In this document: positions 11,440 to 22,727 of the stretch, piece by piece
Layout: each line of letters starts with the position of its first letter
How positions within the stretch are numbered: the first letter of the stretch is position 1
From: Filosporella fistucella
Taxonomy: Eukaryota; Ascomycota; Leotiomycetes; Helotiales
Reading direction: 5' to 3'
DNA length: 64,000 nt
NCBI GenBank assembly: GCA_030077755.1
Contig: JAQJZZ010000020.1
Span: 1,054,001-1,118,000, forward strand
Notes under the pieces: generated by a model
Database searches by the model: none
Seen by the model: the letters and a program-made list of their open reading frames with translations, nothing else
What the model was told of the DNA's origin: nothing
Position numbers and translations under genes: made by a program

Positions 11440-12125
11440 ATGTTGCTTTCTAATTTGTTAATTCCAGTGGTGGGGATGGTAGCGGTTGGTGTGGAGGCCA
11501 TGCCGTATTTGCGTGAGTATATCCTTCCCTCTGATATATTGTATAGCCAATGTTCTCCCTCTTACTACTCACTGCTCAGCAACATGCTGTATATCACAAG
11601 ACTTATACAAGCTTCAATGTACTGTTCGCGTATTTCACATTTTCTAATACCTCTATAGCTCGTCCAAAGTTTTCTGATTTCCTCGCCTCCCATCTCCCTT
11701 CCACCTCATCACCCCCGGTGCACCAGTGTCTCTTCGCCCCAAACCAACCCAGCCAATCCGCCCAAAGATCCGATAGCATTCCCTCTCATGCCTGGTCGTA
11801 TATCTCCTCTCTACTCGCCTCCCACAGCCAAGCTCCATTCACACCGACCGGCATCCAAAGGAATCTTGTCCAGACACTTCGACTCTCGGAGCAGACGCAA
11901 GATTCGACGTTGGAAGGCGTTGTACTAGGATTGGTCTTCACGGCACCAGAACCTCTTGCTGGGGAGAAGGAATTGAGATCGTTAGGCGAGCCAAGTAAGG
12001 CGAATGAGGATAGAGAGTGTTTGGCAGAAGCAATTAAACAAGTAGAGGTGGGAAAGCAGATGGAGGGTGTGATTGAGTTTGCAGGAAAGGGTAGAGTAGG
12101 GTTCCTGGTTTATAGGGTTGATTGA
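11440..12125 (+). CDS. Small protein with hydrophobic N-terminus, unrecognised
   Basis: Two exons, 11440..11512 and 11659..12125, joined by a 146-bp GTGAGT...TAG intron; 179 aa with consistent phase. The N-terminus (MLLSNLLIPVVGMVAVGVEA) is hydrophobic and could be a signal anchor. The body has a Ser/Pro-rich part (about 35-75), then a mixed helical part ending in GRVGFLVYRVD. An upstream in-frame ATG at 11263 would add 59 residues, also hydrophobic. I do not recognise the family. The coding-like composition and clean splice join argue for a real gene. Confidence 0.55.
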
Positions 12126-12493
12126 AATGGATCACACCTTCAACTTATTCTCATTTGGCATGGCGTAGGCGTTTGTGGTTGGCATTTCCGCATGGGGATT
12201 TTGGGTACTCAGTATTGGGAATTTCAATTCCTGTCACGGAGGGAGCTTGACCTTTTATGACCTGCTTGGATCTGTTATAGGACCAAAAGAGCGGATGTAA
12301 CATTGAGAATGCTGATTGACTTGATCAGTTGCCTGATAGACAATTCAATGGTGACACTAAAGATGTTATGTAATGTGATATCAGTGAGCCTAGTTGTCGA
12401 AGAAATACCAGAAAATTGATTCATTCATAAGATCATTCGACCGCAAACCTTGATATAGCCATACAATGCCCAACGCCAACTCAATTCCCTTTA
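12126..12493. other. Convergent 3' intergenic region
   Basis: About 370 bp between two converging stop codons, holding 3' UTRs. Nothing else is seen. Confidence 0.6.
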
Positions 12494-13593
12494 TCAATGC
12501 TCCTTCAACCATGCCAGCATTTGGTCGAACGCCTCTGCTTGTGCTACCTTGATTTTTGAGTCTTCATACTCTCCGAAGACTCCAAATCCGTGTGGAACTC
12601 CGGAGTATGTCTTGAATTCGCACTCAATGTTGTTTTCCTTCAAGTACTTCTCTCCATGCTCTCTAATATCCTCACCAAAGAGTTGATCGTTTTCCACGCA
12701 TACAAATGCTAAGGGCGCCTTCGTTCCTTCGAAGTCCTCTTTTGTAACCAAAGTCGCATGAGCAATGGCACCGGCTTTGATAAATGGGCCTTTCTTCACC
12801 ACTCCAGCCTCCTCGTCTTTCACTTGCTGACCCCACAACACTGTATCGGGTTTCTCACCAGCCAAGAGTAAAGTCATCCTCCCACCAAAGCAGTATCCAA
12901 CTGAATAAATCCCTCCTCCATTGGCCACAGCATCCGCGAACTCATCCTTGGCTGCATCAATGACCTTGTGAATGATCGGCAGTACCTTCTCGGGGGTCTG
13001 CCTCGCGAGCCACATATCGATCAAGAAAGACTTCGCTGTTTCCGCAGCACGCATTTTGATCTGTTCAATTATCGAAGGATCCTTGTCCTCTTCGTATGTG
13101 GCCGAACCAGGAAGCGGGTCATCAGAGAACATGTCTGGTAGCACAACTAGAAACCCCTCCTTTGCGAAGTTGTCCGCCTGTATTTGATTATTCTCAGAAT
13201 GTAGACCTGTAGCTCCTGTGAGGAATAGAAGTAGTTTGGACGGCGCGTGAGGATAGTCGGCAGGTTTGGAGACATAGGCATCGACTCCCCCTAACTGTGT
13301 CATTTCTCCACTAGGTCCTCGTCCAAAAGCTGAATCCAGTCAGCACAGGCTTTCTCCCCCCCACCTTTCATCGCAAGCAGGCTCTGGAAGTACTGACGAG
13401 TTGGTCTGTCCTTGACACAATGTTCCTTGGAAATGTCAGTACATCAAGATCCGCCCCAGAATACCTTGCTTACACCCAATCCTCCCATACTTGCACCACT
13501 TTGTGCTGGAGTGTCTCCAGGGACCAAGCTTGGGTTGGTATCCTCTGCAGCATCGCTCTCTGGAGCTTTGGTAGCAACTTCGGGATCAGCCAT
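12494..13593 (-). CDS. Dienelactone hydrolase family protein
   Basis: Three exons on the minus strand: 13474..13593, 13398..13425 (28 bp) and 12494..13329; 327 aa. An N-terminal extension with SLVPGDTPAQ and EHCVKDRPTP motifs leads into an alpha/beta hydrolase of the DLH family. The nucleophile sits in the G-x-C-x-G-G elbow (GYCFGG, Cys196). Asp264 (VENDQLF) and His296 (PHGF) complete the Cys-Asp-His triad expected for dienelactone hydrolases. Fungal members are soluble esterase-like proteins of mostly unknown substrate. The intron 2 donor GTCAGT at 13397 restores the conserved DRPTP string. It is head to head with RFA1, 266 bp between starts. Confidence 0.93.
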
Positions 13594-13727
13594 AATGGTT
13601 TTTTGTTTCTATTTCTCGAACGAGCGTTGTAAAGTTGGTATTAGTCGTTGCCTTGAAGCCCAGTCGTTAGCTCGCCTTGAGCTTCCAACTTTGGCGGGGT
13701 TCTCAACCCACTGTAGCATCCGCCATG

Positions 13728-13800
13728 AAACGCGGTCACGGGAAGCCTAGCGAGGAAGGGACCACTTAACGCGACTCCAAAACTTGACGCGGTCTCGCGA
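13728..13800. promoter_or_regulatory. MCB-like ACGCG cluster in the DLH/RFA1 promoter
   Basis: Three ACGCG cores lie at 13730-13734, 13769-13773 and 13787-13791, followed by a TCGCGA at 13795-13800. They sit 60-130 bp upstream of the RFA1 start. ACGCG is the core of the MluI cell-cycle box bound by the MBF complex (Mbp1-Swi6), known to drive G1/S expression of replication genes including RFA1 in yeast. Factor binding here is inferred from sequence only. Confidence 0.6.
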
Positions 13801-13859
13801 TTATAAAAATCAACACCTCCAGCCCTGCTTGCAAGCTCACAACAGAACGAATAATCAAA

Positions 13860-15893
13860 ATGTCAGAATCAGCAGCTCGGTCCCAAATTACTCAAGGCGC
13901 TCTGAAGTAATGTCAAACAATCCTCTTGTACTTTATCTGCTAACTGGAGGTAGTGCCATCTTCAACGACCCCGCCAACTTAGAGAGAGACTTTCCAGTCC
14001 CAGTATGCCAGTGTGTACAGATCAAGACTCTGGCTTCGACCGGCGGTGACGGCGCTCAGGAGCGTTTCAGACTCGTCTTAAGTGATGTGAAGAATTTTGT
14101 TCAAAGCATGCTTGCCACCCGTAAGTTCATATCAACCGTTCTAAACAGTAGATGCTAACATCACCGTCAGAGGCAAATCATGTAGTCCACGACGGCAAAT
14201 TGAAGAAGGGCTCGTTTGTTAGGCTAAAGTCATATCAAGCAAACTCTGTCAAGGGCAAAAGGTAAGAGAACTCTGTTCTTAGTGATGCAACCCTAACACG
14301 CTTAGGATTTTAATCATTCTTGACCTTGAAGTAATTGAGAGCTTGGGAGAGATGGACAAGATTGGCGAGCCAGTTGCATTGAACGTCAAGGAAGAGGAAG
14401 ATGTAAAGCCAGCGAATACAACGATAGCAGGCAACGGCTTCTACGGGAACCAACCCAAGCAATCAGCCCCTGTCCAGGAACGAGCCCTACCTTCACGATC
14501 TGGTCCGACAAGCTCTGCATCGCATGCAAACATTTATCCAATCGAGGGTCTGTCCCCATACGCACACAAATGGACAATCAAAGCTCGTGTTACCAATAAA
14601 TCGGATATCAAAACCTGGCACAAGCAGAACAGCGAAGGAAAATTATTCAGTGTCAATCTGCTTGATGAGAGTGGGGAGATCAAAGCAACTGGATTCAACG
14701 ACCAATGCGATGCCCTCTATGAAAAATTTCAGGAGGGCTCGGTTTATTATATTTCCAGTCCTTGTCGTGTTCAGCTGGCGAAGAAACAGTTCTCGAATTT
14801 GACCAACGACTATGAACTTACATTCGAGCGAGATACGGGTGTGGAGAAATGCGAAGATCAAGACAACGTTCCTCAGGTGCGATACAATTTCACCACAATT
14901 GGTGCTCTTCAGGATATCGAGAAAGATTCGACGATTGATGTCATTGGCGTACTCAAAGAAGTTGCTGACGTCTCACAAATTGTCTCAAAAACCACACAAA
15001 CACCTTACGACAAACGAGAACTCACACTGGTAGATGAAAGTGGCTATTCTGTAAGATTGACCATATGGGGCAAGACCGCTGTATCATTTGACGCAAACCC
15101 CGAGTCGATTGTGGCTTTCAAGGGTGCTAAAGTTGGAGACTTTGGTGGACGGAGTTTAAGCTTGCTTTCTTCTGGCTCCATGGCTCTTGATCCAGACATT
15201 CCAGAAGCCCACAAACTCAAAGGTTGGTACGACTCTCAAGGCAGGACGGACCAATTTGCCTCTCACTCGAATATGGCTGGTGCTGGTGCGGCTGGTGGCC
15301 GGCAAGACCCGACGAAGACAATTGCACAAGTCAGAGACGAAAATCTTGGAATGTCAGAGAATACGGATTATTTCTCTACCAAAGCAACCGTCGTATACAT
15401 TAAGCAAGAAAGCTTCGCATATCCTGCTTGCTTGAGCGATGGCTGTAACAAGAAAGTCACAGACATGGGAGATGGCACATGGCGATGTGAGAAATGTGAT
15501 GTTGCTCATCCAAAACCAGAGTATCGATACATCATGTCACTCAATGTAAACGATCACACAGGACAGTTGTGGTTGAGTTGCTTCGATGATGTGGGACGCA
15601 TGGTCATGGGCATGAGTGCAGATCAACTTATGGAGCTCAAGGAAACTGCAGAACCTACTGTATTGGAGAAAGCCTTTGAAGATGCAAACTGCAAGACTTT
15701 CACGTTCAAGTGCAGAGCGAAGATTGACAGCTTCCAGGATCAACAAAGGTATGTGCATTTAAGCATCTGCTAGTACCCCAATACTAACTCAGGTCGCAGA
15801 GTACGATACCAAGTGATGGGTGCCACCCCCATCAACTTTGCAGTCGAGGCCAAGAAGCTCGCCGATCTCATCAAGCTTTACAGTATTCAATAA
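13860..15893 (+). CDS. RFA1: Replication protein A large subunit
   Basis: Five exons: 13860..13906, 13954..14120, 14171..14261, 14306..15748 and 15800..15893; 613 aa, as expected for RPA70. It is the major single-stranded DNA binding subunit in replication, recombination and repair. The N-terminal OB fold (about 1-115) recruits partners. A Pro/Ser-rich linker follows, then DNA-binding OB folds A (about 185-290) and B (about 300-410), and C with a zinc ribbon: Cys477, Cys482, Cys496, Cys499 (CLSDGC ... WRCEKC). The C-terminus (AKKLADLIKLYSIQ) is the trimerisation helix. The upstream ACGCG cluster fits cell-cycle control. Confidence 0.97.
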
Positions 15894-16510
15894 ATGAAGC
15901 GATATGCAGGGGCTACGTTTCTGTTGTTTTGAGATTCTCATATTGAGGGAGGAGACTAATTATTACATGGATTATATGAGGGTGGTAGCTCTGATGATGC
16001 TGTAGATTATAGTAGGATGATGAATGACAGTACGTATGAGGGAAAGATATTGGGGGATTGAGATTGGTAAGGCGTTCGAGGGGCTTATGGTAGTTCTTCA
16101 ATGAATACATGAATAATATTGACCACATTTCACCTTTTTCTGCATCTAATTTCGTAATCGATAGGTGGCTAGGCTCAGTGGGTCGTGCTTATAGAGCTTT
16201 CTAGAATGCAAGGTCAGAAGGCTTGATGGCCTATGTTTAGCATCATGAAAGTGTCCAGAATGTTGGTCTTGATTGTCTCTGTCTAGCTCTCCCAGAAGCC
16301 AGATATCTGAATCGACGCCAGCCTCCACTATGCAGCCAGATCCATGCATTACGCCGCTGCTCTCAGATAGAGAGAAATCAGTTCAACGTACCACGCCTGC
16401 ATAAAGCCAGCAATTCATCATTATGCATTTCCTCATTTCATAAATATGCACCCAGACAGGCTCTTCTTTCTCATCAGCTTTTGGCCCCCAGACTCCATAA
16501 ACTCGCTCGC
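15894..16510. other. Convergent 3' intergenic region
   Basis: About 615 bp between the stops of RFA1 and the COP9 subunit gene. Only short unsupported frames occur. No repeat or RNA gene is seen. Confidence 0.6.
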
Positions 16511-18137
16511 TCAATACCCTGTGCCCATCAAGTCCTCATCCTCGATGGGATCAAAAAATTCGTCCTCATCCAAAGACAAACCGTGGCCAGTAGCACCACC
16601 ACCACTTCCACCGTTTTGAGTGTCCTTAGAGGCCGATTTTTTCTGCTTCTGTAAATATTTTATGTAATCCTTGTCGTTGGTGAGCATGCGATTGGTTTGC
16701 TTAATCTCCTCGTTCAAATTCTTGATCCTCTCAGTCGACTCTGCCAATTCTCGTTGCATTTGAGCTTCAGTCCATATTGTTGTATTATCGATGAATGTGA
16801 GGATTGAGGGCCCCGTTGGGGGGTTGCTCAAAGTGGCATGTAACTCGCCCTGGCTAATCATCGACTGAACAAGATTCTCTACAGCTTGTGGTGTAGGTAA
16901 CTTTGCTCCTGTTTCGGCACTAGTGGTTTCTTTAGCAATTTCAGGGATTGAAATCTTGCTGTAAACACTGGCGAGAGCGCGGATTTGGAATTTTTGATAT
17001 GCAGCAAGGACATGCAACACCAAACCAGTATTGCAATCGTTTCTCCATATAGTTTGGCCGACATCCGCCTCAGATTTAAGCCTCGATGCTGACCCGCTTT
17101 CAAATATCTGGGCTAGTGTTTGGTATGGCTTTGCAATGACATGAAAAGCTTTGGCTGCTCCCGCACTTGTCGATCTGGGTAGGCTGAGCAATTTGCCTTC
17201 TGTCAATATGCCAACCAAGATCCACTTCTTGTATGCCTCACACATGACCTTGCTGCAGCAGTTCTCTTTGGTAGGGAAGGTGACTGCACTTTCCAAACAC
17301 TGTAAAGCACGCTCCCAATCTCTCAGTCCAATGAAAACCATACCGCTGTATATGAAATATTCAAGAAGATCCAGAGTTTTCAGGGCGTCAGTGAGGCGAG
17401 ATTTAGTGGTTATGAAGGCAGTTGGGCTTAGGCTGATATCGGAAATATATTTGCCTTTGGGCAAATTGCTGGTTGCGGAGGGGAAGTAAATGATGGCCTT
17501 TTCCAGTACTGGCGCTGCCTCAATGTAATTTCGTGACTCCAATGATAATCTCGCAAGGATCAAATGTGATCTAGTAAGGACGGATCCAGAAGGGTCTAGT
17601 CGTAGAATAGCATCTCGGATGGGGGCAACTGCCAGATGAGTCTAGTAGATTATTAATTCTTCGTCTGGTGGTGTAAAGAGTTCACAAACCGAATTACTCC
17701 GTTGTGCAATCTGCGAGACACCTTCGATTATTGCCGTAAATTCTGTACCTATATACCTGGCTTGACGTGGGTCAAAAGTTCGCAGAAATCCAATCAGCTT
17801 GTCCCATATGGTGTCGATATTGAAACCCTTTCCGTCACCCCTCTTCATTGCTGAGATGTTCGCAACTAGTATGGCGGCGTAAGGAACCGTATTGAGTGCG
17901 GGATTGATAACCTTGGGATTGATTAATCTACCAAACTTTCATCTGTGACGGGCATCTGCGACTTACATCGAGAGCATTCTCGCCCCCAGCTGTCTGCTGC
18001 AACAATTTGAGTTCGGGAAACTTCCGCACTGTCTCGACCTGACTCTTGATTGCTTCATCGTAGGCCTCATCTGTGAGAGTGCGTTGGGGTGGTGGATGAG
18101 GCGGGAAGGATAGAAGCTTTGAGAGTAGATCATCCAT
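16511..18137 (-). CDS. CSN3: COP9 signalosome complex subunit 3
   Basis: Three exons on the minus strand: 17967..18137, 17690..17911 and 16511..17641; 507 aa. CSN3 is a PCI-domain subunit of the COP9 signalosome, which removes Nedd8 from cullin-RING ubiquitin ligases and controls development and secondary metabolism in filamentous fungi. The protein has helical TPR-like repeats (about 60-330), with ARLSLESRNYIEAAPVLEKAI and FIGLRDWERALQCLESAV as clear units. A PCI/winged-helix part follows (about 330-430, ending FIDNTTIWT), and then a coiled coil (about 440-480). The tail is Gly-rich and acidic. Intron 1 ends at an AAG acceptor (17912), the choice that keeps the frame. It is head to head with PRO2. 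Confidence 0.9.
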
Positions 18138-18543
18138 CGTGAAGTGGTGTTTGTTCGGAGGCTGAAAGTTAGATGTTGATCAAATTGATGAAGCGTTCTC
18201 GCGCTTTTAAATTCGGTCCTTCAGATGTTGCCTTGCTATTTTGGTTTGTGGATCGGCAGAAAGAACCAGCCCAGCTTCAATATAAATTTCGTGGGCAGTT
18301 CAGTGAATGTGTAGTTGCTGAAGCCGAACTGCCTTGTCGTGTGTATGGCGGGGAGCTTGGACAAGGCTGCCAAAGCTCGATTAAATTCATGATAGGCAAA
18401 CGGGACGGAGAGACAGGTCCGCTTTAGGCTAGCACCCTACTATCCCCAAGTCATATATTACTCCGCTCACTCTTCCTTCAAAACTATCAGACAATTTGAC
18501 TCATTTTGCGGACAAACGAATATCTAATTTTCCATCCCACGGC
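18138..18543. promoter_or_regulatory. Divergent CSN3/PRO2 promoter
   Basis: The 406-bp region between two opposite start codons. It contains a perfect Gcn4/CpcA-type TGACTCA (see separate entry). No gene is likely: the 18173 frame is short and unlike any family. Confidence 0.6.
18497..18503 (+). promoter_or_regulatory. CPRE site (TGACTCA) upstream of PRO2
   Basis: A perfect TGACTCA, the palindromic half-site pair bound by Gcn4/CPC1/CpcA, lies 41 bp upstream of the PRO2 start. Cross-pathway (general amino acid) control through such sites is well established for fungal amino acid genes. Use here is inferred. Confidence 0.55.
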
Positions 18544-19994
18544 ATGTCTCTCACCAACGCTCTTCCTGCAGATGCTGCAAAAGCCGCTAAGACGGCGTCT
18601 CATATTCTGTCTACGCTTCCAACCGCGGCGCGGAATGATGCATTGACTGCTATTCACACAGCCCTAGTACAATCCAAAGAGGAAATCCTAGCGGCAAATG
18701 CTCGTGACCTGCAATTGGCAAAAAAGGCCGCGGCGGATGGTCAACTGAGTTTGAGCATTGTTTCGAGACTTGACCTGGGCAAGAAGGGAAAATGGGAGGA
18801 CATGTTGAAAGGCATTCTGGATGTCCGAGAATTGGAAGATCCTGGTGAGTCTTACTTCGATCTCGGGAAGTTGTGCCACTAACACAAAACTGTAGTTGGC
18901 AAAGTTACAATGAAGACAAAACTTGATGACGGCTTGAATCTCGAAAGGGTGTCCTGTCCTATAGGAGTTTTGTTGATTATATTCGAAGCTCGACCAGAAG
19001 TTATTGCAAATATTGCTTCTTTAGCCATAAAATCCGGAAATGCGGCTATTTTGAAAGGTGACACCCTTCGTTCAATAGTGTGAAGCTAATTTTAATCGTT
19101 TTCATAGGAGGAAAAGAGTCGACGGAGTCATTTATTGCCATCTCAAAAGTCATCTCTGCCGCTTTAGAGTCAACAGCCGTTCCAAATTCTGCGGTACAGT
19201 TGGTCACTACGAGAGATGTCATTCCCCAACTTCTAGCCCAGGACAAGGACATCGATCTCGTCATTCCTAGAGGATCAAATGAACTTGTTAGATATATCAA
19301 ATCTGCTACCAAAATTCCAGTAATGGGTCACGCAGATGGACTTTGCTCCTTATATCTCGAACACACCGCAGATCCATCGATGGCCGTCAAGGTCATAGTT
19401 GACTCCAAGACATCCTACCCTGCAGCTTGCAATAGTGCAGAAACACTCCTGGTTGAGGAAGCCTCTCTTCAAACTATATTACCTCAGGTTGCTGACGCCC
19501 TCCTGGCAAAAGGTGTATCCTTGCGTTGTGATGCCTCAAGCAAGAGTGCTCTTGCTGCCACCCTGCAGTCGCATCAAGCTGCCATTTTGCAAGATGCTGA
19601 AGAGGTAGATTTCGATACCGAGCATTTGTCTCTAGTCCTAGCAGTAAAGACTGTGAAGACGATGGACGAAGCTATAGCACACATCAACATCCACGGCTCA
19701 CATCACACCGATGTTATCTTGACATCATCTTCTGAACTGGCTGAGCAATTCATGTCCAGCGTGGACTCGGCAGGAGTTTTCTGGAATACCTCGACGCGTA
19801 TGGCAGACGGTATGAGATTCGGTTTCGGTACCGAAGTAGGGATCAGCACCAACAAAATTCATGCTCGTGGCCCGGTGGGTCTAGAAGGTTTGATGATATA
19901 CAAATACAAAATCAGAGGTGGTGGACAAGTCTCGTTGGAGTATGGTGAAGGGGAAGGTCAAAAACGTTTCAAGCATGAGCAATTGCCATTCTAA
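18544..19994 (+). CDS. PRO2: Gamma-glutamyl phosphate reductase
   Basis: Three exons: 18544..18844, 18896..19057 and 19108..19994; 449 aa, the family norm. It reduces gamma-glutamyl phosphate with NADPH to glutamate semialdehyde, the second step of proline synthesis, in the cytosol. It belongs to the aldehyde dehydrogenase superfamily. Visible motifs are [14 protein letters not shown], the nucleotide-site [20 protein letters not shown], and the catalytic cysteine in [12 protein letters not shown]. The C-terminal [22 protein letters not shown] block is diagnostic. The ATG at 18544 gives the standard N-terminus; a longer in-frame extension to 18496 has no ATG of its own that I favour. The upstream TGACTCA suggests amino-acid-starvation control. 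Confidence 0.97.
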
Positions 19995-20961
19995 CGGGTA
20001 GTGAATTTCAATTTCAAAAGTTAGCGATTTGTATTCGTAGTGCGTGTTTGTGGAACGATAGTTTACTGCAAGGGGGAGGTGATAGTCACGTTTACATGTG
20101 CTAAAATTTCGTCAAGAACACCTTCCAATATGGAAAAATGGCCTCAACAGGTCTCGAACCCTCATTGCTTCGCTTTGGAACCCCAAGCATCTTTCCTACT
20201 ACTTTGGTCTGTAACCTTGAGCCACAAGCAGCTTCCTAGAAGATACATTTGTTGAGCTCGCTGTTATGAACGTTCCCAAATTTGACCCGATATGTCGATG
20301 CACGGAATGCAATATGAATTCGCCAGTCTAGGGGCGGTCTAGATAGCTGAACACCAACCTATACTGAATGTAGAAAATTAATGGGAGGAGCTGTACTCAG
20401 TATCACATGGGAGCTAATTCTAGGCGTGTCTCTTGGTGCTGTCGCGAATACCCACCCGACTGCGAGACAGATACCTACACATCACTTAGAAGATTTGAAT
20501 GCTTGCTAATCCGAAGCACAACATAATTCATGTCGAAAGATAAGGCAAGATGGCTATCGTTTAGCTCATGAGCAATAAACAGGGGCGTCGAAAAATGGAA
20601 CATATAAAGACTATAGAAAGCAGCAATTTGAGAGACTTCGAGGGTAGCAGTAATCATGTGAGTCTTCTCCCAACCAGGACACGTCAAGAGTCCCGTTTTT
20701 GATGGCAACCGTCCTTCATTCGCCCTTCAATAAAGCAAGTATTTTCAATATCTCATTATTTGCAGACGGCTCAGAGGGTTTCAACTTCAGATGCTGGTTA
20801 TTTTGAGTTATTAGATATGCTGCTACACTAACCTTAAGGTTAGCCATTATATTTTTTGCAGTTCATGTTGCTATTCCCCAACATCGCTAGCCATGTTTCT
20901 CTCCCGTTTTCGCCCTAGACCAAGCTCACTGTCAGATCAAGCAATTGAGACCCATCTGCCC
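19995..20961. other. Intergenic, no gene seen
   Basis: About 970 bp between two converging genes. It contains a partly tRNA-like segment (about 20146-20231, minus strand), which I do not accept as a gene. Otherwise the open frames are short and unsupported. Confidence 0.55.
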
Positions 20962-22727
20962 TTAAGTGCATCTGGATAATAGCTCATATGATTTAGGGAA
21001 ATAAGAAGTGATATTCAAGCCCTCAAGAAGACCAATTATCTTCTTGATGCGCTCTTTCTGTTTCAGGGGCTTGAATGCACGATCCTTCTTCCAAGCTATC
21101 TCAAGTAACTCCATGAGAAGGTCGTCAGTAAACATATCTAATGAGCGAACGGGTTTCATAGGTCCCAATTCCCGAGATCTCTCGTGTACAAACACGCTCA
21201 GGCACCCATTGAGATAGGTATACTCGCTCAGACGGATGACAAGATCGTTTGCTTTCATTAATCCTTCTGGCATATTACTTATACGTCGAATAGCTGGGAA
21301 CACAGGTGCAAATATGTTATCAAACATGACTGGGTATCTTTGTGTGAAGTCGTCGAAGATGTCAAGGTGTTGGCAGGTCTCCTGAAACAGTGCTGATCTC
21401 AGCGCCTGCCTTCTCTGCTCGGTCCCGTGCCAAATTCGGATACCATCTCGATATGAAGCTGAATGATCTTGGAAAATAAGTATCGACACCAAAGTTTGCA
21501 AGAAGCTCAATCTCCGAGATGAGATTTTCTAGAACGAATGAATGGGGTAGCTTTAGGCATTGGTACATCTCATCCTCTATTGTTCGACAAATTTCCATTA
21601 GAAAAGAGTCTACTGCTTCATCGAAATAACGCCTGGACCATTCCTCGGTGGGGTTTTGACATGCGATGCTTCCTAGATGTAGAACTGAGTGAAAAGCCAA
21701 ATTTACACCGTCATCTGTCATATATGCCAGCCTGCGGATTCTATCGAGAAGTTTATCAACATTTTGGTGAGATTGAAGGTATCTGATGTCAATTGAAGCA
21801 AAAGTCCCCTCTATTGCCATATTGGAGGCATACATAACCTCCCCGACTGAGCTCCAATCGGTCGGATACCTCTCTGACTTTATACATACATTCAGAGAGG
21901 TAATTTTGGTGATGTGTTTAATTGAGCATCTCAAATCCTGCAGCTCCCCATCCGGATAGTAACAAACGTGATGGCATGTGTCATAGCAAATACGTTCGTC
22001 ACAGCAATCGTATTGATGTAACTTCTGGAACCTCGAATACAGTATATCATCGGCAGTTGTGTCGAAGGGCTTAGAGCGAGCACTTATATTGTTCCCCTCC
22101 AGGTTCTCTGCGACATATGAATTCTTGATCAGATAAAACAAACATAAGAACATATGCACCTGATAATCCATCTGGATCTTCGGAGATCTGTGTGATTTCC
22201 TCGATTAACTTGAGCATCGCATCGCCCAGCTTCATGAAACAATCTGGGTAATCCTTCATTCGCTGATGAATAGCGTCAATTCGGATTTGTAGCCGCTTGG
22301 CATTCGGTTGTAACTGTTGCCATGGGAGAAGCAGCGTTTTGGGCTCCAGTCTGGAGCGGTGGTTTTCAAGGATGGCGGGTTCTGTTGAAGGTAATTGTGG
22401 AAGTTCGTAAGGCTCTAGAAGTTGCGTATCTATAGATGACAGAGTCAGTTATGCTGAAAGGTCAGGTCAGGGATGATTAATTACCAAAGACAATTCCCTC
22501 TAGATGTTCTACCTTCACGCGTTTGCTTACTGACCGTCCGCCTATTTCATGACCTCTCGTGATCCATCTGAATTTCTGAGGCGTGTCTGGTACATCACTA
22601 CCATCCAGCTCAGAGCGACTTCTCTTCGTGGCCGGTATGGTGAGATCAGTGACCCAACTAGATCGTGGCTTGAGATGTCACCGAAAAGACGCTGAAGAGA
22701 GGTTCTCTTAGGAGAAAGTAGAATCAT
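20962..22727 (-). CDS. Unrecognised protein with duplicated module; frame breaks
   Basis: Partly resolved gene on the minus strand. Clear exons are one ending at 22485, then 22160..22429, then one running down from 22107; the introns are 55 and 52 bp with good signals. The frame from 22107 stops at about 21362. The coding signal then resumes in another frame and ends at 20962. The two halves share a module: IRR(L/I) ... M(T/P)(D/E) ..., then an acidic helix with SFLMEI / DLLMEL, ending in (D/S)TYFPRSFSFISR versus SYFPKSYELLSR. The 5' end is also unclear: the ATG at 22727 is out of frame with the downstream exon. It could be a gene with unseen introns or a decaying pseudogene. Cysteines cluster near CCDERICYDTCHHVC. 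No function is assigned. Confidence 0.5.

Noticed and set aside
20146..20231. tRNA-like segment on the minus strand with a GGTTCGAGACC box-B-like element and complementary ends (TGGCTCAA / TTGAGGCCA)
   Set aside because: The T-stem does not pair, the acceptor pairing needs a bulge, and no D-arm or anticodon stem can be drawn. At best a decayed tRNA or SINE piece.
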